Source: Desulfuromusa sp. (GTDB lineage: Bacteria; Desulfobacterota; Desulfuromonadia; Desulfuromonadales; Geopsychrobacteraceae). From it: a stretch of 8,575 bases of DNA. How positions within the stretch are numbered: position 1 is the first letter of the stretch; every line of letters starts with the position of its first letter. Below are positions 1 through 6,616 of the stretch, in pieces. The position numbers and the translations under genes were made by a program. The notes under the pieces are model-generated. The model made no database searches. It was not told where the DNA came from and saw only the letters and a list, made by a program, of their open reading frames with translations. The stretch covers positions 1 to 8,575 of the forward strand of contig JAUVCS010000027.1 of the NCBI GenBank assembly GCA_030590745.1. The letters run 5' to 3'.

Positions 1-418
1 TGAGAGCAACAAGTTCAGCTTCCGTCTTAACGCCACGGAGAGGCTGTAACTGCGTAGTGAGTGGACACCATTCGAGACTGGGTGCTGCTAAACCGGCTAA
101 TTTATCATAGGCTGCAACACTAATACTCTCCGCAGCAAAACCAACCCGTTGACTTCCCTGCGTTGCAAATTGCTCTATTGCAGCCTTTAATTTATTTTTA
201 TAGCAGAGAATCTGGTCGGCATGAACCTGTTCTTGAGCTTGTTCAATATAACGTGAATCGGTCAGAAATATAAATTTATCAGCCGCCATAAGCAAAACGC
301 CATCTGTGCCGGTGAATCCACACAAATAGCGCATGTTAGGAAGGTCAAAGATGATTAAGGCATCAAGCTTCTCAGCCGTTAAGATCTCTCTGATAAAGCG
401 GATTTTCTGTTCAGTCAC
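1..418 (-). CDS. Xaa-Pro aminopeptidase/dipeptidase (M24B family), N-terminal part, cut by window edge
   Basis: Reading the minus strand from a GTG at 418-416 gives 139 uninterrupted codons that run off the window. The translation (start [13 protein letters not shown]) looks like the creatinase/prolidase N-terminal domain that precedes the metal-dependent pita-bread domain of Xaa-Pro peptidases. Visible family features are the [13 protein letters not shown] segment (about residues 28-40), [11 protein letters not shown] (51-61), and the inter-domain linker [10 protein letters not shown] (128-137). The catalytic metal-binding domain would lie beyond position 1, so activity cannot be judged here. 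Such enzymes release the N-terminal residue from peptides with proline in second position, in the cytoplasm. The GTG start overlaps the last codons of aroQ, with GGGTGGA just upstream as a closely spaced ribosome-binding site. The next in-frame ATG would remove conserved sequence, so GTG is preferred. It is the last visible gene of the aroB-side run. Family call is firm; exact subfamily (aminopeptidase P or prolidase-like) is not resolved. Confidence 0.9.
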   Translation of the reverse strand, partial: MTEQKIRFIREILTAEKLDALIIFDLPNMRYLCGFTGTDGVLLMAADKFIFLTDSRYIEQAQEQVHADQILCYKNKLKAAIEQFATQGSQRVGFAAESISVAAYDKLAGLAAPSLEWCPLTTQLQPLRGVKTEAELVAL

Positions 419-863
419 ACTCCACCCTGTATTGTAAGTGATTGGTTAAAGCACGCAGAGCCAGGTTGTACCCAAAAACACCAAAACCAGCAATCTGACC
501 GATAGCTACCGGCGCAATATAGGAGTGGTGCCGAAACTCTTCTCGCGCATGGATATTGGAGAGGTGGACTTCAACAGTTGGGAGAGCGACCCCACTGACA
601 GCGTCACGCAAGGCGATACTGGTATGGGTATACCCTCCGGGATTGATGATAATTCCAGAAAAGTTTTCCCGGGCAGCTCGCTGTACCTGATCGATGAGAT
701 CCCCCTCGTGATTTGATTGATATGTTTCCAGCATGTATCCAAGTGAAACTGCTTCAGCCTGCAATTCCTCCATAATCTGATTGAGCGAAGTATGGCCATA
801 AATTTCTGGCTCACGAACTCCCAATAAATTTAAGTTTGGACCATTGAGTACCAATAATTTCAT
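411..863 (-). CDS. aroQ: 3-dehydroquinate dehydratase, type II
   Basis: This 150-residue protein is full length for type II dehydroquinases, cytoplasmic dodecamers that convert 3-dehydroquinate to 3-dehydroshikimate, step three of the shikimate pathway. The signature blocks are all present: [17 protein letters not shown] (7-23) with the flexible-lid Arg17 and catalytic Tyr22; [10 protein letters not shown] (49-58); [10 protein letters not shown] (73-82) with substrate-binding Asn77 and His80; [18 protein letters not shown] (97-114) with catalytic His100 and Arg111; and the C-terminal [11 protein letters not shown]. The family more often has NPGAYTH where this protein has NPGGYTH, a conservative change. 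The ATG lies three bases after the stop of the roadblock gene with only a weak ribosome-binding site, suggesting translational coupling. The TGA stop lies inside the start of the downstream peptidase gene. With aroB three genes upstream, it supplies consecutive pathway steps. Confidence 0.98.
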   Translation of the reverse strand: MKLLVLNGPNLNLLGVREPEIYGHTSLNQIMEELQAEAVSLGYMLETYQSNHEGDLIDQVQRAARENFSGIIINPGGYTHTSIALRDAVSGVALPTVEVHLSNIHAREEFRHHSYIAPVAIGQIAGFGVFGYNLALRALTNHLQYRVECD

Positions 864-866
864 CGG

Positions 867-1226
867 TCAAACCAACAATAATCGAAGTGCAGGAGCTTCA
901 CGCATCAGCAAGTAGCGCCCCTGACCATAATTACCATGACGATCTATCAGCAGAGCAACGAAGTATTCATCTGTTAAAGGGTGGATAATAATATAATAAT
1001 TTTCCGTCTTAATCGAAACTTCCTGCAGTGAACCAACCTGTAAAATATCGGAAGCATTGCGAATCTCTTTGGTAACATTTGAATATTCAATTCCAACAAG
1101 ACTCAAGTCGAGTTGATCAGGATCAACACTGTACTGATCGACCCCGATGCCATCATAACCCATTAAAACAGCACCAACTCCACCGGAACAACTTGAAACA
1201 ATATTTTCCAAAATATTTTTAAACAT
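867..1226 (-). CDS. Roadblock/LC7-like domain protein of unknown function
   Basis: This 119-residue protein consists of a single small alpha/beta domain. The pattern of a leading helix, then GGVGAVLMGYDGIGVDQYSV (15-34), a central helix with SNVTKEI (49-55), a strand region VGSLQEVSIKTENYYIII (64-81), DEYFVALLID (86-95) and GQGRYLLM (101-108) matches the roadblock/LC7 fold seen in MglB-type regulators of small Ras-like GTPases. There is no signal peptide or membrane segment, so it should be cytoplasmic. It overlaps the TPR gene by 8 bases (ATGTTTAA), and its strong ribosome-binding site AAAGGAGAGG is encoded by the last codons of that gene, pointing to coupled translation and probably a shared function. 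By analogy it could scaffold or regulate a GTPase of the MglA type, but no GTPase is encoded in the window. The fold call is by pattern; the function is not known to me. Confidence 0.72.
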   Translation of the reverse strand: MFKNILENIVSSCSGGVGAVLMGYDGIGVDQYSVDPDQLDLSLVGIEYSNVTKEIRNASDILQVGSLQEVSIKTENYYIIIHPLTDEYFVALLIDRHGNYGQGRYLLMREAPALRLLLV

Positions 1227-2094
1227 TCCCTCTCCTTTGCTGAATGTTAGAGAGCCATCGGTTCAATTCACTCAAGGTTTGATCAACTGGCAGATTATCT
1301 GCAACAGGAGCAGCAGCGACCTCTTCTGTCTCTGACTCAGCAGCCTGCTGAAGTGGAACCTCAATATCCACAACAGAATCTTCAACAGCAGCCTGAGTCG
1401 TTTCCTCATGATTAGATACTATCTCATCTGACGTTTCAGTTCCATGCTGATTTTCTTCGTCCAATTGAGTTTCCAGCTCTTTAACTTTACGACGGAAAAA
1501 CAAATCGTCCGGGTTCTGCGCTGATAATCTTTGGAAGAGATCAAGTGCTTTGGCCATTTCCCCTTGGACTAAATACAATTCGGCCAGAGTTGAAGAGACC
1601 AGTGGGGGAGAGTTTTCTTCCGCTTCATCTAAATCCTCAGATTGAGCAGCAGACGGTTCAGCAGCAGCATGCTCTTCGGGTAAAGAGAGGAGCAGTTTAT
1701 TGATAACAGGATCAGCAGAACTTAAGGATCTTGCTCTAAGAAGTAGTTCACGGGCAATCACCTCATCACCCAGTAAAATCTGCACCCGCGCATAACCAAC
1801 CAAGGCAGAAAGGTTTTCTTGATCTAACTCAAGAGCTTGTTCAAATGCCGCAACCGAGGCGGGAAAATCCTCTAACTGGCAGAGAATCCGAGCCAGAACA
1901 ATATATGCAGGACTGGCATCTGGATGCAAATCCAGACCTTTAGAGATAATCTGTCGTGCATCATCAAACATACCCATCTTCCGGTAAGTTTCAGCTAACG
2001 AAACAAAGATGGTAGAGCTTGGATCCTTAACAAGAATTTCTGTATAGGCGGCGATTTTACCCAAGAGGAGACTCTGTTGGTTCTGTTCAATCAT
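1219..2094 (-). CDS. TPR-repeat protein of unknown function
   Basis: This is a 291-residue soluble protein without signal peptide. Three consecutive tetratricopeptide repeats are visible at about residues 27-60, 61-94 and 95-128 (for example LAETYRKMGMFDDARQIISKGL, then A-Y-LARILCQLEDFPAS), and a fourth at about 166-198 (LAELYLVQGEMAKALDLFQRL). Acidic, low-complexity linkers rich in Glu, Ala, Ser and Gln occupy about 139-164 and 211-268. The last 20 residues form a likely amphipathic helix (LSELNRWLSNIQQRRGNV) that stands out after the disordered linker and looks like a docking peptide. The ATG at 2094 has GAGG five bases upstream. The gene starts 17 bases after aroB and overlaps the roadblock gene, so it belongs to the aro-side run. 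TPRs bind other proteins; the natural candidate partners are the roadblock protein or the pilus machinery, but that is inference. Confidence 0.85.
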   Translation of the reverse strand: MIEQNQQSLLLGKIAAYTEILVKDPSSTIFVSLAETYRKMGMFDDARQIISKGLDLHPDASPAYIVLARILCQLEDFPASVAAFEQALELDQENLSALVGYARVQILLGDEVIARELLLRARSLSSADPVINKLLLSLPEEHAAAEPSAAQSEDLDEAEENSPPLVSSTLAELYLVQGEMAKALDLFQRLSAQNPDDLFFRRKVKELETQLDEENQHGTETSDEIVSNHEETTQAAVEDSVVDIEVPLQQAAESETEEVAAAPVADNLPVDQTLSELNRWLSNIQQRRGNV

Positions 2095-2111
2095 GATGAC
2101 CTCATAAATAC

Positions 2112-3194
2112 TTAAACAAAAGGTGAATAAACCGATGGGATATCATCTATTTTTTGCAGAAAACACTCACCAATTCCGCGGTTGAGAACCAGAGTAAGAA
2201 CTCCCTGCTTTACTTTTTTATCCCTCTGCATTGCCACAACATACTCATCCAAAGTAAAATCAGGGGGATCGATCGGCAAGTCAAAAGCCGACAATAAATT
2301 GATTAATCGCTGCACATCCTGTTGTAAACAAAAACCCTGGCGGGCAGATATTCTTGCCGCAACAACCATTCCGATAGAGACAGCTTCTCCATGTTTGAAT
2401 TGACCGTAACCTGATAATTTTTCTATCGCATGGCCGAAGGTGTGGCCATAGTTCAAGTAGGCACGGACAGACCCCTCCCGTTCGTCCTTTGCAACAATGT
2501 CAGCCTTTATCTGGCAAGATTTTTTGACTGCATAGATAATTGATTCCGGTTTCCGGTTTTTTAAATTTATAATATTATCTTCCAGCCAGCAGAAAAAATT
2601 GCTGTCACTGATAACCCCATACTTAATCACCTCAGCCAAACCAGCAGAGACATCTCCCGGTTCCAAGGTATTCAGAGTTGCAGTATCAATAAAAACCAAC
2701 TCCGGCTGATAAAATGCCCCGATCAAATTTTTCCCGAGGGGGTGATTGACTGCAGTCTTTCCACCAACTGAACTATCCACCTGCGCAAGCAACGTTGTCG
2801 GGATCTGAACATAAGGGATACCACGCAAAAAAGTTGCAGCGGCAAACCCAGCTATATCACCGACAACACCACCACCCAGGGCAATTAAACCACAACCACG
2901 ATCAAACTCATTCTCAAGTAAGAAATCATATATTGACTGGAGCGTTTCTAGAGATTTATAACTTTCTCCGTCAGGGATATTAAACTGTTGAGTAATAAAG
3001 CCGGAATTTTCAAGTGAAAGACGGGTAGTTGCCCCGTAAAGATTATCAACTGTCGGGTTGGATACAACTGCGATGCGTTTTGGAAAGTTGAGTCGAGAGA
3101 GCTCTTGACCAAAATTGGCAAGGGAATCGGAATCGATGACTATTGAATAGCTCCTCTCCGCCAGAGAAACCTTTATTTTTTCCAATATTTTCAC
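2112..3194 (-). CDS. aroB: 3-dehydroquinate synthase
   Basis: This 360-residue protein matches the usual length of this NAD- and divalent-metal-dependent cytoplasmic enzyme, which cyclises DAHP to 3-dehydroquinate in step two of the shikimate pathway. The NAD-binding block GGGVVGDIAGFAAATFLRG (107-125), the IPTTLLAQVDSSVGGKTAVN block (131-150) with Lys146, and GKNLIGAFYQP are intact. The three metal ligands are visible as Glu188 in GLAEVIKYG, His251 in NYGHTFGHAIE and His268 in KHGEAVSIGM. The coordinates given use a GTG at 3194-3192 (MKILEKIKV). A TTG three codons later (3185-3183) is better spaced from the ribosome-binding sequence AAAGGGTGA and may be the true start. The gene lies immediately behind an intrinsic terminator that separates it from pilQ, so its expression must come from read-through or from a promoter hidden in the end of pilQ. 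No shikimate kinase gene stands between pilQ and aroB, unlike in many proteobacteria. Confidence 0.98.
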   Translation of the reverse strand: MKILEKIKVSLAERSYSIVIDSDSLANFGQELSRLNFPKRIAVVSNPTVDNLYGATTRLSLENSGFITQQFNIPDGESYKSLETLQSIYDFLLENEFDRGCGLIALGGGVVGDIAGFAAATFLRGIPYVQIPTTLLAQVDSSVGGKTAVNHPLGKNLIGAFYQPELVFIDTATLNTLEPGDVSAGLAEVIKYGVISDSNFFCWLEDNIINLKNRKPESIIYAVKKSCQIKADIVAKDEREGSVRAYLNYGHTFGHAIEKLSGYGQFKHGEAVSIGMVVAARISARQGFCLQQDVQRLINLLSAFDLPIDPPDFTLDEYVVAMQRDKKVKQGVLTLVLNRGIGECFLQKIDDIPSVYSPFV

Positions 3195-3199
3195 CCTTT
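3191..3199 (-). promoter_or_regulatory. aroB ribosome-binding site, decides between GTG and TTG starts
   Basis: The minus strand reads AAAGGGTGA here, a good match to the anti-Shine-Dalgarno complement. It overlaps the GTG at 3194, which leaves that codon with practically no spacing. The in-frame TTG at 3185-3183 lies five bases after it, which is ideal. The site begins three bases after the U-tract of the upstream terminator. Confidence 0.55.
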
Positions 3200-3202
3200 G
3201 TT

Positions 3203-3233
3203 AAAAAAAAAGGGCAGGTTTCCCTGCCCCTTT
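3203..3233 (-). terminator. Intrinsic terminator between pilQ and aroB
   Basis: On the minus strand an 11-bp stem (AAAGGGGCAGG paired with CCTGCCCTTTT, one G-U pair) closes on a GAAA tetraloop at 3222-3219. The 3' side of the stem runs into nine consecutive T residues (3211-3203). It lies about 20 bases after the pilQ stop, in the correct orientation to end the pil transcript. On the plus strand only three T residues follow, so it is not an efficient bidirectional terminator. Because aroB starts immediately after it in the same direction, it may also act as a partial terminator or attenuator. Confidence 0.92.
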
Positions 3234-3236
3234 ACT

Positions 3237-3262
3237 ACGATTAATTGTCCACTTTTAATCGT
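3237..3262. repeat. Perfect 8-bp inverted repeat overlapping the pilQ stop codon
   Basis: The arms ACGATTAA (3237-3244) and TTAATCGT (3255-3262) are perfectly complementary and separated by 10 bases. The right arm contains the pilQ TAA stop. In RNA it would form an AT-rich hairpin just before the GC-rich terminator. As DNA it has the size of a dimeric regulator site. Its function is unknown. Confidence 0.6.
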
Positions 3263-5390
3263 TATGCACAATTCGTGGCGTAAGAAATATCAATAACTCA
3301 TTTTTAATCACCTGTTTATTCTGAGATTTAAACAGATTACCCAGAAGAGGAATATTCATCAGCCCGGGGATCCCATCTTCGGATTCAATAATACTCTCAA
3401 CAAATATACCACCAATGACGGTTGTTTCACCATCCCGTATCAAAACTGTCGTTTCAGCTTTTTTGGTATCAATACTTGGAGCACCAGCGAGTGGAGTAAA
3501 AGATGGAGAGTCATTGGTTACCAGAATATCCAGGAGAATTGTACCGTCCGGATTGATGACCGGGGTAACTTCAAGTTTTAATTCGGCATCGACAAATTCA
3601 GTCTTAGGGCCATCATCACCAGAAGATTGATAGGGGATTGAGGTACCTTGACTGATTGTCGCTGATTTACCATTAAGTGTCGTGACCCGCGGAGTTGAAA
3701 TAACTTTACCATTACCATCAGATTCAAGTGCTGATATCTGTACGTCTAAAGTACCTATATCAAGAACCGACTCGCCAATACGAAACGCAGAACCAAGACC
3801 AGCAGTCGCGCCCATTTCACCGACCGCACCAACAGTGGAAGTGTTAACCTGGAATCCACCACCTGCATTGGTTACATTTTCTAAATAGTCACTGGGAGTA
3901 TGAGTGTAGCCCCAGTTAACACCTAAATCTCTGGAATAGTGAGAGTTGACTTCAACAACACGAGCTTCAATCATCACTTGACGTTCCGGAGTATCTAAAA
4001 TGAAAATTAAATCTTTAATTTTTTCAATCCTGTTGGGAACATCTGTAACAATCAGCAGCTTATCACGACTATCTTCAGTAATACTGCCACGATCACTAAG
4101 TAGCTCACTACACGGTCCGGCAACATCTGCTAACCCGGCATAATTAACATGAACGACCTCGGTTACCAATGGTTCAATTTTCTCCTGAGAATGGACAGCG
4201 GTCAGTTCTGTCTCTTTCATTGCACGGATTGTCTCTTTTGGCAGTACCCTGACCACATTTCCTTCCTGAACCATCCCAAGGCCGGTAACATCGAGGATCA
4301 ATGCCAAAGCCTGATCCCAGGGGACATCAATCAAGCGCAGGGTGACATTCCCTTTCACTTGATCTGAGGCAATAAGATTAAGATCACTTATTTCCGCAAT
4401 TAAGCGCAGAATATCCCGGACGTCAGCATTATCAAAAACCAGAGAAGTTTTTTCACCTGTATAGACTTTCCCCTTTGTCCCAACCTGCTCAATGACTGGA
4501 ATAGGTAACTGCCCGCCTTTGGGTTGAGATGTTTCTGCCACGACTGCTGAAGCCTGGGTCGATGTTGACCCTGTCGTAACAACAACTCCGCCCTGTGCAG
4601 AGATAGGCATCGTTCCGGTAGCAGGTTGTGATACCTGTGCGTAGTTTTTACCATCAACAATAAACTCAAAACCGGTTCCATTGCTCTGCAAACTATATGG
4701 AACATCACCCTTCAGAAGAACAATGAAACGAACTTCAGGCTGCCCGGTTGCATCGACTAAATAAGGAGTGACCGAGTGGATTGCGCTAGGGAAAGCTAAA
4801 GTATCAAAAATTCTCCGTAAAGACTGTGGAAGCGTGGTGTTTTTCAGAACAAATTGAACCTTATTGCCATCACTTACCAGGGGGCTGGTTTCGGCTTTAC
4901 CAGTTAGATTGATGTAAATCTTGGATTGACCTTTTTCTGAGGCAAAATTGATTGCGGTTATTTTTGCACTTCCGGCAGTTAACGGTTCTGCCAGAGCCGC
5001 CTCAGCAGCAGCTTGTGAGGGCTCCCAGGTAACAACCACCTGATCATTTTCTGTATTGACCTTATAGACGGGAAATAGTGCGCCGGAGACATCAAACACA
5101 AAGCGCGTCTTATTCTCCAAGGGACCAACACGCAGCCATTGAAACCCATCGCTTAATTGGATTTCAGCACCATGTCCCCCAGGCAGGACTCCGTATAAAT
5201 CAACAACAAGCCTTTTGGGTGAATCAAGAGTGAAGTACCTAACCTGTTCAATTCCCATAGTCGCTGATAACTGTACTCTTTTCCCCGTAACATTCACAAC
5301 TGAAAGGGAATCAGCCGCATAGAGCTGAGAGACTAAAGCAACCGAAAAAAACATCAACAACGTACTGAGGAGCACAACGCTTCTTCTCAT
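3255..5390 (-). CDS. pilQ: Type IV pilus secretin PilQ
   Basis: This 711-residue outer-membrane secretin forms the gated channel through which the pilus leaves the cell. Residues 1-25 are a Sec signal peptide, probably cleaved after LYA. Two beta-rich AMIN-type peptidoglycan-binding domains follow at about 29-122 and 143-247. A Ser/Thr/Gly/Ala/Gln-rich linker spans about 250-305. The STN/N0 domain lies at about 312-385 (FDNADVRDILRLIAEISDLN) and an N1/KH-like domain at about 408-468 (DKLLIVTDVPNRIEKI). The secretin core runs from about 470 to the end, with STPRVTTLNGKSATISQG, LEVTPVINPDGTILLDI, IRDGETTVIGGIF, and the family signature IPLLGNLFKSQ plus ELLIFLTPRIV at the C-terminus. The length is close to that of the Pseudomonas protein. 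The ATG has AGGGGA upstream at good spacing, and the gene begins 51 bases after pilP. PilP is the expected inner-membrane-side partner through the N0 domain. Confidence 0.98.
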   Translation of the reverse strand: MRRSVVLLSTLLMFFSVALVSQLYAADSLSVVNVTGKRVQLSATMGIEQVRYFTLDSPKRLVVDLYGVLPGGHGAEIQLSDGFQWLRVGPLENKTRFVFDVSGALFPVYKVNTENDQVVVTWEPSQAAAEAALAEPLTAGSAKITAINFASEKGQSKIYINLTGKAETSPLVSDGNKVQFVLKNTTLPQSLRRIFDTLAFPSAIHSVTPYLVDATGQPEVRFIVLLKGDVPYSLQSNGTGFEFIVDGKNYAQVSQPATGTMPISAQGGVVVTTGSTSTQASAVVAETSQPKGGQLPIPVIEQVGTKGKVYTGEKTSLVFDNADVRDILRLIAEISDLNLIASDQVKGNVTLRLIDVPWDQALALILDVTGLGMVQEGNVVRVLPKETIRAMKETELTAVHSQEKIEPLVTEVVHVNYAGLADVAGPCSELLSDRGSITEDSRDKLLIVTDVPNRIEKIKDLIFILDTPERQVMIEARVVEVNSHYSRDLGVNWGYTHTPSDYLENVTNAGGGFQVNTSTVGAVGEMGATAGLGSAFRIGESVLDIGTLDVQISALESDGNGKVISTPRVTTLNGKSATISQGTSIPYQSSGDDGPKTEFVDAELKLEVTPVINPDGTILLDILVTNDSPSFTPLAGAPSIDTKKAETTVLIRDGETTVIGGIFVESIIESEDGIPGLMNIPLLGNLFKSQNKQVIKNELLIFLTPRIVHND

Positions 5391-5441
5391 ATCATTCCCC
5401 TAAAAGTCATTCGTGTACAAGCAACCTTCACAATTTTCAAT

Positions 5442-5996
5442 TCACATCGCAATATAGCGCTTTTCCTTAACTTCTTGCCCCGTATAACTATCGATACCAC
5501 CCTCTTCTACAACGATACGATCAGGACTTTTCTCTATTCTCAATCCATTTCCATCTATAGCAACAACTTTTGTCTCTATTTTTTTCACGAAACCATCATT
5601 CATACCGATATAATCACCAACATTTACAGTATAACTCTTCCCGTCTGGTGCTTTCACCATAGCGCGGGGAACCCCTTTGACGATCATGAGTGCAATTAAT
5701 CGATATTGGCTAAGTTCAAACTTTTCCAGTGGACCTTTGAGCTTCTCTGACCTTCCTTTTTTTGCTTTTACAATCTTTGCTTTATCCTGGATCAACGGCT
5801 TGAAAGGATCTCTCCGCCCTTTAGGACTATAGGCTAAAGGATCACTGCCACTTTGTGCTGTACCAATTAGCAAAGGCTGGGCGACCCCTGGATCAACCGG
5901 ATTCTGTTGAGCAATAACCTCAGTAACAACCCCGGTCAGCAACAAAAAGAGGGACAATAGAAGGAGAGTAAGTATTCGAAGAGACTTAAATTTCAT
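5442..5996 (-). CDS. pilP: Type IV pilus assembly protein PilP
   Basis: This 184-residue periplasmic linker protein connects PilN/PilO to the secretin PilQ. Residues 1-29 look like a Sec signal peptide (KFKSLR, a long leucine-rich core, then TEVIA-Q). A flexible segment follows with the conserved GRRDPFKPL (60-68), and then the small beta-domain begins with LEKFELSQYRLIALMI (90-105) and continues through APDGKSYTVNVGDYIG (116-131). Well-studied PilP proteins (Pseudomonas, Neisseria) are lipoproteins, but this protein has no cysteine anywhere, so it cannot be lipidated at a lipobox; it is either cleaved by signal peptidase I or kept as a membrane anchor. The ATG overlaps the pilO stop as ATGA, and the ribosome-binding site AAAGGTGG is encoded by the lysine/glycine-rich end of pilO. 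Family call is strong from the motifs and position. Confidence 0.95.
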   Translation of the reverse strand: MKFKSLRILTLLLLSLFLLLTGVVTEVIAQQNPVDPGVAQPLLIGTAQSGSDPLAYSPKGRRDPFKPLIQDKAKIVKAKKGRSEKLKGPLEKFELSQYRLIALMIVKGVPRAMVKAPDGKSYTVNVGDYIGMNDGFVKKIETKVVAIDGNGLRIEKSPDRIVVEEGGIDSYTGQEVKEKRYIAM

Positions 5997-6601
5997 TTCT
6001 TCTTACCACCTTTCTTCCCCTTCGGTTCTGTTGGATTTTCAACAAAACGGAAAGTAATAGCACTACAATTGACCCCCAGAGTTGTTTTACCCTGTACGTT
6101 TTTTGCCGCCCCTAAAGTCAATCCCTTAATATTAACGATCCGCTCCATCCTGCTGACAGCATCGAAGAAGGCGGCGGCCTGATGATATGATCCAGCCAGT
6201 TTCAAGGTCACTGGAACTTCGGCATAAAACCCTTTGATACTTTCTTTAGCAGGTTTAAAACGGAGGATTTCCAACCCTTTTTCTTTTGCCAAGTCACCAA
6301 TACTGGTCAATAAATTTGGAATTTCTTTCTTCAGTGGTAATTCCCCAAGGGCCTCATCCAACCGAACCTGCATTTTTTCGTATTCAGCGCGATAAACCGC
6401 CAAATTATTGGCAATTTTTTGATTTTTTTGCAATTGGATCTCGGCAGCCGCCCGCTTCTTTATCAAGCTGCCATGCTCTTCAAGTTGCGCCTGATAAATT
6501 AGAAAATAAAATCCGGCTGCCAAAGCTACCATAATCAGCACTACGATAATAATTCGCTGATAAGCTGGTAAATTAAAGACTTTCTCGACTTGTGAATTCA
6601 T
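5993..6601 (-). CDS. pilO: Type IV pilus inner-membrane protein PilO
   Basis: This 202-residue bitopic inner-membrane protein forms a heterodimer with PilN and supports PilP and PilQ. It has a short cytoplasmic N-terminus, one transmembrane helix at about 16-35, a periplasmic coiled coil at about 38-86, and a ferredoxin-like core. The conserved LPLKKEIPNLLTSIGDLA (88-105), GLEILRFKP (109-117) and the VPVTLKLAGSYHQAAAFFDA region (129-148) identify the family. The C-terminus ends in a very basic tail (KGKKGGKKK, 194-202) whose codons double as the pilP ribosome-binding region. The gene starts 15 bases after pilN with only a weak GGGA element upstream, so translation is probably coupled to pilN. 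Its stop overlaps the pilP start. Confidence 0.96.
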   Translation of the reverse strand: MNSQVEKVFNLPAYQRIIIVVLIMVALAAGFYFLIYQAQLEEHGSLIKKRAAAEIQLQKNQKIANNLAVYRAEYEKMQVRLDEALGELPLKKEIPNLLTSIGDLAKEKGLEILRFKPAKESIKGFYAEVPVTLKLAGSYHQAAAFFDAVSRMERIVNIKGLTLGAAKNVQGKTTLGVNCSAITFRFVENPTEPKGKKGGKKK

Positions 6602-6616
6602 CGTGTCAAATCCCGT

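Noticed and set aside
506..814. Alternative-frame minus-strand open frame inside aroQ
   Set aside because: The aroQ frame has every catalytic motif intact; the other frame is a shadow with no motif.
3240..3330. Possible aroB promoter in the last codons of pilQ
   Set aside because: TTGATA- and TTGTGC-like -35 elements occur, but none has an acceptable -10 at 16 to 18 bases. A promoter is required by logic if read-through is low but cannot be pinpointed by eye.
4400..4708. Alternative-frame minus-strand open frame inside pilQ
   Set aside because: It lies in the coding region of the low-complexity linker of pilQ; composition alone explains the long frame, and no start signal is visible.
5391..5441. 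Possible promoter in the pilP-pilQ gap (TTGAAA followed by a TACACG-like -10)
   Set aside because: The -10 matches consensus at only three of six positions, and no terminator separates the genes. The gap is more simply a leader for the pilQ ribosome-binding site.
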